Below are positions 58,701 to 64,000 of a stretch of 64,000 bases of DNA, piece by piece. A program made the translations under genes and the position numbers. The stretch is from the NCBI GenBank assembly GCA_005406025.1, contig BGZK01000179.1, forward strand, positions 310,001 to 374,000, given 5' to 3'. This DNA is from Eumeta japonica. Lineage: Eukaryota; Arthropoda; Insecta; Lepidoptera; Psychidae. Each line of letters begins with the position of its first letter. The stretch's first letter is position 1. The notes under the pieces are model-generated. The model was not told the origin of the DNA, searched no databases, and saw only the letters and a list, made by a program, of their open reading frames with translations.

Positions 58701-61700
58701 ATTAACAATATATTTTAAAACCTTATTTCCCAATATTTCAATAAGTTCCTCGCAAATCGTTGCAGACAAATACGATTGTTTCCCTTTGCCTTCATTACCA
58801 TATTTTGCTAAATGCGAACTAAGAAACGGATCGTACTCTGCGATTAACTCTAAAATTCCCAAATAGTTGCCATTATGTTGAGAACCGAGAATTTCATTGT
58901 CACCACGAAATGCTAATCCACGAGATGATAAAAATTTTATCACTGAGACAATTCTTTCTAAAACTTTCTTCCAATATTCTCTTTCTTTGTTAAATGTAAT
59001 CTCCAAAGAAGTATCGATTCGTCCGTAAATGCGTCGTCTACTAATCAGTGTCTGTACACATACTCGGTGAGTTGCATTATTCTCATGCGATTGAATTCGG
59101 TGCAACGCATTTTTCCAATCAGAAAATCCAGTTTGAAAGTGTGATCGGTTTTGTGCTTCACCAAAAAGGATACATGGAAAACAGTATACTTTCCAGTAGA
59201 CGGAGAATACATGAGCCACTCCCGTTTGATTTTACCACCACTTATGTGTTTCCGAAAAACATAGACTGAGAAAAATCTTTACTGTCGTCGTACTGTCGGC
59301 TTGAAGCAGAAAAATCACACTCAAAGTGTTGACATTCGTTAGGGTCTCTAGTACACCAAAAATCTTGCATTTCGTTGGTAATATTTTGCCATAAGCCAAT
59401 GTCATTCTGGTATTCTACCCTAGATGAACTACGTTTTGATGTATGACCTCTGTCTCGGCCTCACTTTCCTCTGCACCGACTAACGTAGGTGTTTCTTGAT
59501 CCTGGCCAATCTGTTCAAAAGGCTCGCAAGGAACCTCTACTGGGTCTGCTGCCATCGTGTGGCTGGCAGAAGACGTACTAAGAGTCATGAAGTTGATGTT
59601 CCTTTGATTCGCAACTAAATCCGAGTTTGAAAAGGTTTTGTGTTTTTTTTAATTGTTCATTAAGCTTATTTTGTTGCTCTTGCTGCTTTTTACGTTTTTC
59701 TGAACCACTTTGGTGTTTTTTCTTTACGGGTACCTCCGACATTTTGTTCCTGAAAGAAAGAATCTTTCGGTTTAAAACAGAAATGAAATTTTCACCTTAG
59801 CAGCTCAAACATATTGGTTTCCTGCTTAATAATAAACACCCAAACTAATAAAACTCCCGAAGTGAAAATATTTGATAACGTTAAAATTAAATAAAATATC
59901 TAATTGAATAATAAAACGGCACTTCACATTTGTCAAGTTAGGTATCAGGTAATAAAATATGTAAAAAATAATAAAACTTACGTATAGTAATTTTAACTTC
60001 AGTTTATGAAACTTTAGTTTACACTACACTGATTTTCACTCGTCGTTTCACCGATTTTCTCGAAGCCCGAAGCACTTCTAGTCTTTATAAATAAATATCT
60101 AATACTTTGCTCTAAATTCGTAAGTTTTGAAACACAAACTGTAAAACTCTCTTTTTATTCACATCCGTAAAACTCGCAAACAAATTGCACGAAGTGAAAA
60201 TTGAACGAACAAATTAAAAATGTTTCGAAAATATTGTCTATAACACAATACAACGTATGTATTTAACGAATCGGGGAATTCCCCGGTCATGCGAATGAAC
60301 CAGTACTGCCAACCTTATGAAAGTAGCTTGGCCATAGAATATACATATCTATGGTAGGTACCATACAGTAAGTGTGCATTCACAACGTAGAGTTTTGCGC
60401 GTTTTTCAAGCGTATTGTGTTAAAGAAGCTGCTCTGGCCGTATAGTCATCTGATTAGTCGGCGTTAAAATTACCGCGATAAAATTGCTTGCGATTATATT
60501 ACTGCGTTATGAATTACCATAATATTAATATCTAATTTGGAATCCGTTCCGAAATGTACTAAAATAGCGTCGATGTAATGTACACAGCAAGACAATTGTC
60601 ATTGAAATTTCAAATTCAATTTTTACTGTTTAAGAAGCATTGTCCATTTTTTTTCCTGTAGCACAGGGCCCCTGAACGTGGTGGGGCCCCTAGGCAGTTG
60701 CCTACAGTGCCTAATGGATAAAACGGCCCTGACAGTAAACACTCGATTATCCGGCCCTCAGTTATACGGATTCGCGATTATCCGGACTACCAATCGCGAC
60801 CGATGTATTAAATACCTATAAGTCAAATTTGTGCAAGCATGAACATGGCAGAACTGACATTACCCCCGCCCGCGCCCCGCGGGAGCGCTGCCCACGCGTT
60901 TCGTTATTGTTTTAGTTAGTTAGCAATTGTTATTCTGTCTACATATTTAAAAATGTTAAAGCGTAAGAGAGTGGTGTTATCGCTTAAAGACAAAATAAAT
61001 ATTATTGATTCATTAAAAAATAACTCTCGAGAGGTTTGAAAATCAAACAGAGAGTGATACTGCGAGTTTACTACCGCTGAAACGAATTCGTGACATGGCA
61101 GCTACGAAGTGAAAAAGTGGCTTAGGTCAAATGACAATTACCAAATATTTTAAACCAAATTAAACTTATTAAATATTTTATTTTATGTTTAACAAACGCA
61201 AATTACCAAATACATATACATGTTAATCAATTATACGTGTATAACTAAATATTTAATTTCATGATTAAGGCTGCAGTATTTTAGTACATATGTACAATGT
61301 ATGTAATTTAAGAAAATATGTATGTACATAAATAAGTGCATACATCGTATGTTGAAAAAAGTATCTGTTAATAAATTATTAATAAACATTGATTTTCGTT
61401 AATATGTATTTGTTCTTTTTAATAAACACATAACATTATGTATTACATATGTATAAAATCCGCTTTTCTTCATACATTCGATTATCCGGATTTTCGATTA
61501 TCCGAATGCCTAACGACAACAATTGATCCGGTTAATCGAGTTTCTACTGTATTCAATTAGCCTATAAGACCAGAAATGCCAAGTCACATGTCCATATTGG
61601 GTCACTCCATTCTAATAGTGGTTTATTCTTTATTTGCATAAAATCTGCTATCTCATTTTAAGCTCGTAAAACCGTTTCACCATTTTCCTTTTGGTTAGCC

Positions 61701-63699
61701 ATCTGACTTCACAATAATATGTTACGTCGTAATATTCAGCTGATACTTCATACAAAAATGCCTTGAATTGACGATGGTTAAGCCCTCGGGATCGAATAAA
61801 ATTGATGGTCTTTACTACCACATTCATAACATTCTGGAGTCGAATGGACTTAGAACACAGGTTCTGTTGGTGGGTGATGCAATTAAGGACTATCAAATCA
61901 TCTTTTTGCACATTTAATTCAGTTGATTTTTCATTTAAAATTCACATTTCAACATTTGCTGCTGTTTTTCCAAATTTGCGATAACGTTCTGGATTTTGTC
62001 TTTTCTTATTTGTCCTGTCAGTGAGTGCAGCTTAGTTGAGTAATGCCTCTTTATATTGAATTCTTTCATCACTGAAATGGATTCATTAGACAGCGAATAA
62101 ATATCATTGTTTAAAAAAAAAAAAGAATTCTTCAATCTATTTTTGTTGAAACTGGCGACCCTTTGCAGCTATTATACTTTTTGTTTCTTTCCACCAGATA
62201 TCGTTTTCGTTTACTTTTCATTCGATAAACTTAATAACAAAATTAAGCAGTCAAGATGCACACAAAGTCACAAAGAAAATTGACGGCACTAGCAGTTCGT
62301 TAGGATGTCGCTTGTCGAAGTTATCACCTCATTAGCTCAAATAGAACTGAACTAAAGTTCGGGCCATCCACCCGCTTATATAGGCAAAATGAAGGAATGA
62401 TCTAGAATCGTCTAGAGTAGAACATTGAGAAGCAATAATCTTTTGTTACGCCGTCAGTGAAGTGGCAAACATCAAAGGCTTTGATGTTTGACGTCTCACT
62501 CTGATGACTGCAACCACTCGGCTTGCTCGCTCACTTGATTCCGTGAGTATGAGTAAGTCATATAATATTTTTTTTATAATTTGGGTTTTGTCAAAATGTC
62601 TTGAGGGTTGGATCAAATTTTACAGCGGGCGGGATACGGCCCGAGGGCCAGTTGTTGCCCACATACGTATTAGAGTAAGATTTTGCAAAAATGTATAATC
62701 GATACTCAAAACCCTATGAATTAGAAATTATATTGTTATATATAAAAAGCGGTTCAACTCTCCCGGAGTTCCCCTAAGTGCGATTGTTTCATAATCAAAT
62801 AAAATAGTAGCATTACGGATGTAAGTTATTTTGGTAGAGGATCACGAACGGGACTGACATCGGGATCATTAATAACATTACTTATATCGATCGCTGTAAA
62901 AATGAAAAAAAATATTGTATGTCTACGCGGCTGGAGCTACAGGTGAATTGTGTATATTTTGAATAAAATCGGAATCTAGATTGGGACTAGAATCAGAATT
63001 AAAATCGGAAGTAGGAACAACATCAGGATCGTATCTGACAACGTGATTGTTCGATTTGAAGATGAAAAAATTATTTAATGTTGGCAAATCCAATGAAGAA
63101 CCGTTGGCATAAGAAGCTATATGATTTTAAATGAAGGTACAAAGTCTTGGTTATGTGTATTTATTAATCATCTTAATCGACGTACCTGGACTGCTGTGCT
63201 TTGATACGATTTCAGGGTTTGGGTACAAGGGCGGATTGTCATCATAAATTGTAGAAGTGAAGTTCGATACCACACCACCGTATTCGGCGTCGTATGAATT
63301 TATCTCGTAATCGGCCCGGTCCTCGTTTTTGGGGTAGCTGGTCTTGTGGTATTTAATCGCTATGGGTTGAAATCTATATTTCGTTAGCAGTTGATCTCTT
63401 CGTATGCGATGCTTTGATTTTAATTCAGAAGCTATAAGTAATATATGTAATAAATTAGTTGAAACGCAACACTGTCACATTATCGCAATACATATAAGTA
63501 AAAAAAATAAATAAATATGCAATTGCGCATCTTATAAAATCGTGTTTTTTCCTTTTCATATTAGTAATTTATTTTCGTAGCTGTACGACTTGTTATACGA
63601 CTTTTTATTAATCCAATAATAAGTAAACTTACCTAAATACATTGGTAAACACAATTGTATCACTATAATTAAACTTAATGTATGTAGTTTCGCAAACAT
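43725..63699 (-). CDS. Adhesion-class (B2) seven-transmembrane receptor with short ectodomain
   Basis: Coding exons in transcript order: 63633-63699, 63186-63431, 55049-55212, 53249-53419, 52505-52687, 51009-51401, 50234-50479, 48975-49081, 43725-43818. All are GT-AG with matching phases; 1,671 nt give 556 residues. Residues 1-22 are a signal peptide (MFAKLHTLSLIIVIQL...). RIRR at 31-34 is a furin-type site. The ectodomain ends near residue 157 with N-glycosylation sequons NFT and NWS. Transmembrane helices lie near 157-181, 193-216, 226-252, 264-283, 300-324, 448-471 and 476-500. B2-family hallmarks: Cys224 then ALLLHY in TM3, YLLAYGVPAVFV in TM4, YCWMSLEKG with the paired Cys293 in loop 2, and INWVMGVL in TM6. 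No GAIN domain or GPS cysteine pattern is visible, and loop 3 is about 120 residues. The tail ends STISI. Orphan receptor; ligand unknown. Confidence 0.88.
45151..48927. repeat. 25-bp minisatellite array, about 150 copies
   Basis: Nearly the whole 3.78 kb consists of a 25-base unit whose core is GTCATCGAGGTGACCC followed by TATTAAATA. Common variants are CTAGG for CGAGG, GATCCTGTT, CCCCATTAAAA(A)GCC, and shorter units lacking TAAATA. Blocks repeat at a larger scale: the segment from 45181 recurs 966 bases later, and TAGTCGTCGG at 46101 recurs 841 and then a further 473 bases on. The array ends abruptly at 48927, 48 bases before receptor exon 8, in the receptor's last intron. It carries stops in all frames and is non-coding. 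Confidence 0.97.
49082..50233 (-). other. Receptor intron 7
   Basis: Apart from the SINE at 49858-50128, this intron is AT-rich and I recognise nothing else in it. Donor gtatgt (50233 downward) and acceptor gcgcag are clear. Confidence 0.6.
49858..50128 (-). mobile_element. tRNA-derived SINE
   Basis: On the minus strand the head reads TTGGCGCAGTGGTAGTGACC (A box) and GTGGGTTCGATTCCCGC (B box). A body containing GTCTGGTACCCATAATACAAGC and GGGACCAGAC follows, and the 3' end is an A-rich tail (from about 49872 down to 49858). The body wording is one I associate with lepidopteran repeats. It lies in receptor intron 7, in sense orientation to the receptor. No target duplication was identified. 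Confidence 0.75.
51402..55048 (-). other. Receptor introns 3 to 5
   Basis: These introns (53420-55048, 52688-53248 and 51402-52504) separate exons 3 to 6. They hold a short (TA)n tract near 51628-51646, a perfect hairpin at 54393-54430 and otherwise plain AT-rich sequence. The open frame at 53811-54056 is not supported by splice or homology. Confidence 0.5.
54393..54430. repeat. Perfect 17-bp hairpin, 4-base loop
   Basis: Arms 54393-54409 (AGATAATTTTAACACGT) and 54414-54430 are exact reverse complements around ACTG. It lies in receptor intron 3. Confidence 0.88.
55266..55345 (+). repeat. hAT-type terminal fragment
   Basis: CACAGAGTTTCCCAACCTTT followed by GAGCCTCCCTGGATTTATAG and a C-run resembles the end of Charlie-like hAT elements (CAG-x-G-TTCCCAACC). 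The other end was not found. Confidence 0.45.
56372..56900 (-). pseudogene. GTF2IRD2-like hAT transposase, 3' part
   Basis: QLRKFARRLICAFGSTYKCG, then QFFSIMKVNKSKHSTRLSDG and LENSLRLCISR (56372-56686), are a hAT C-terminal dimerisation region of the 'F-G-S-T-Y-x-C-E-x-x-FS-x-M-K' type. The upstream piece (56646-56900) is in a different frame. It is non-functional. Confidence 0.7.
56992..60731 (-). mobile_element. hAT element, ZMYM1-like, 3,740 bp with 8-bp target duplication
   Basis: The left end CAGGGCCGGGTTATGCAT and the reversed right end CAGGGCCGTTTTATCCAT are terminal inverted repeats. The flanks ACAGTAAA (56984-56991) and ACAGTAAA (60732-60739) are identical, the 8-bp duplication of hAT. 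Just inside both ends lies a GGGGCCCC(C)TAGGCA-type subterminal block. It carries one transposase gene on the minus strand. Confidence 0.9.
57221..59742 (-). pseudogene. ZMYM1/TTF-type hAT transposase, several frame breaks
   Basis: From the ATG at 59742: MSEVPVKKKHQSGSEKRKKQ, a TTF-like stretch (FCFPCILFG-type, VYCFPCILFGEAQ), a DUF4371-like core (GLAFRGDNEILGSQHNGNYL, YFSISVDSTPDISHTDQLTV), then RGQSYDNASNMSGCYNGLQA, SDTRWCAK, and a C-terminal ERNFSKLKLIKNCLRSTMSQ dimerisation region, ending at 57221. Stops or frameshifts occur near 59580-59630, 59430, 59230, 58530, 57910, 57660 and 57370, so this copy is not functional. Breaks are few, small indels and single stops, which suggests a fairly young insertion. 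Confidence 0.85.
60953..61125 (+). pseudogene. pogo/jerky transposase remnant (CENP-B-type HTH start and C-terminus)
   Basis: MLKRKRVVLSLKDKINIIDS (from 60953) is the opening of the CENP-B-like N-terminal helix-turn-helix of pogo/Tigger/jerky proteins. After a stop at 61037-61039 a shifted frame reads ENQTESDTASLLPLKRIRDM and ends soon after, which looks like a C-terminus. The whole DDE core is absent. Confidence 0.65.
61648..62135 (-). pseudogene. GTF2IRD2-like hAT transposase, 5' part
   Basis: SVMKEFNIKRHYSTKLHSLT (61935-62135) followed, in another frame, by DLIVLNCITHQQNLCSKS and YYCEVRWLTKRKMVKRF (61648-61911) match the recurring wording of hAT-derived GTF2IRD2/ZBED-like proteins: EYN-I-RRHY, H-C-x-x-HQ-x-LC, and a VRWLS-like block. 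Frameshifts separate the pieces. Confidence 0.7.
62826..62893 (-). CDS. Possible alternative terminal exon of the receptor gene
   Basis: A good acceptor (tttttacag) opens in the phase left by exon 2 and reads AIDISNVINDPDVSPVRDP then a stop at 62826-62828. Joined to exons 1 and 2 it would make a secreted protein of about 126 residues with no membrane helices. No clear poly(A) signal follows. It may equally be a non-used sequence. Confidence 0.25.
63633..63699 (-). CDS. Receptor exon 1: signal peptide
   Basis: The ATG at 63699 has context TAAAATGTTTG and starts a hydrophobic leader of 22 residues, then donor gtaagt. An in-frame upstream ATG (63753) would add 18 mostly charged residues before the leader and is less likely. 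The exon ends in phase 1, matching exon 2. Confidence 0.75.
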
Positions 63700-64000
63700 T
63701 TTAGATAATTTCAGATTAGTATATATTATCGTTTTGATTTTTACGATTTTCAAAAGTTATTGATACATTTTACAAGTGTAACAGGTAACTACCATCGTCT
63801 TTGTTTACTTTAAAAATTATTGATCGCTGCAATTTTTTCCCAGCGGACATGGGAAAAACGGAAATCGATACTTAAAGCTGCGTTCAACGTAAAACTACTA
63901 TTGTATGTACAAGGAAGTTAAAAGTAAAAATGCAATGTAAAATTATAATTAGCATGTATTTTATTCAATTAATGAATAATGACCATATTTTTAAACATGG
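63700..64000 (-). other. Upstream region of the receptor gene
   Basis: AT-rich sequence before the signal-peptide exon. No TATA box, initiator or CpG-rich patch stands out. A further 5' exon beyond the window cannot be excluded. Confidence 0.3.

Larger units (their letters stand above)
56985..61549 (+). mobile_element. pogo/jerky-type element, internally deleted, split by a nested hAT
   Basis: The ends are CAGTAAACACTCGATTATCC (split by the hAT: 56985-56991, continuing from 60740) and, reversed, CAGTAGAAACTCGATTAACC at 61549. Both are flanked by TA. Without the 3,748-base insertion it is 817 bases long. It keeps only the start and end of a transposase gene, so it is a deletion derivative that would have needed help to move. 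Confidence 0.75.
56105..62668 (-). mobile_element. Outer hAT element relic (GTF2IRD2/Charlie-like), interrupted by two younger elements
   Basis: The left end CAGGTATGGGCAACC (56105) and, reversed, the right end ACGTATGTGGGCAAC (near 62668) are similar inverted termini. Transposase remains flank the insert on the minus strand: N-terminal and middle pieces at 61648-62135, C-terminal pieces at 56372-56900. The break between them is exactly filled by the pogo element and its nested hAT. No clean 8-bp duplication was found. Confidence 0.65.

Overview
The window looks like nuclear DNA of a moth or butterfly (Lepidoptera). It is AT-rich, its genes are split by introns with GT-AG (once GC-AG) borders, and several interspersed repeats have a form I associate with lepidopteran genomes: the 'ggccaagtgtgtcggac ... 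agggttccg' repeat, a tRNA-derived SINE whose body reads 'gtctggtccc...accagac', and 'ggacgggccgctagt' tails. The order is inferred from remembered repeat and protein families, not from a search.

Three host genes account for the coding sequence. (1) 3844-18427, plus strand: a ten-exon gene for a helical-repeat protein of about 1,489 residues that best fits URB2/Npa2, a nucleolar 60S ribosome-assembly factor. All splice phases agree except for one missing base in an A-run of exon 2. (2) 24637-38616, plus strand: twinstar (ADF/cofilin), four coding exons, 148 residues. Exon 1 carries only the ATG, intron 1 is 12.4 kb, and the second intron has a GC donor. (3) 43725-63699, minus strand: a nine-exon adhesion-class (B2) seven-transmembrane receptor of 556 residues. 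It has a signal peptide, a furin-type site, a very short ectodomain with no visible GAIN/GPS, and an unusually long third intracellular loop. tsr and the receptor gene converge.

The rest is mobile and repetitive DNA. The left edge (1-1290) is a decayed Tc1/mariner-superfamily element. URB2 introns hold a palindromic element, an element with long inverted arms, a Ty3/gypsy integrase remnant and a SINE head. The intergenic region (18.4-24.5 kb) holds a 104-bp alternating purine-pyrimidine tract, a (TA)n tract, a hAT-type MITE, and two CpG-rich patches. tsr intron 1 holds two 496-bp pogo-like MITEs, copies of the lepidopteran repeat, and two pairs of perfect hairpins. The receptor's last intron contains a 3.8-kb array of a 25-bp minisatellite with higher-order structure. 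Its second intron contains a three-level nest: a ZMYM1-like hAT (8-bp target duplication) inside the terminal repeat of a deleted pogo/jerky element, itself inside a GTF2IRD2-like hAT relic.

There is no operon-like cooperation between the genes. No unmistakably new system is visible. The strongest leads are the receptor's architecture, the minisatellite, the paired perfect hairpins, and the perfect CArG boxes on each side of the cofilin start.
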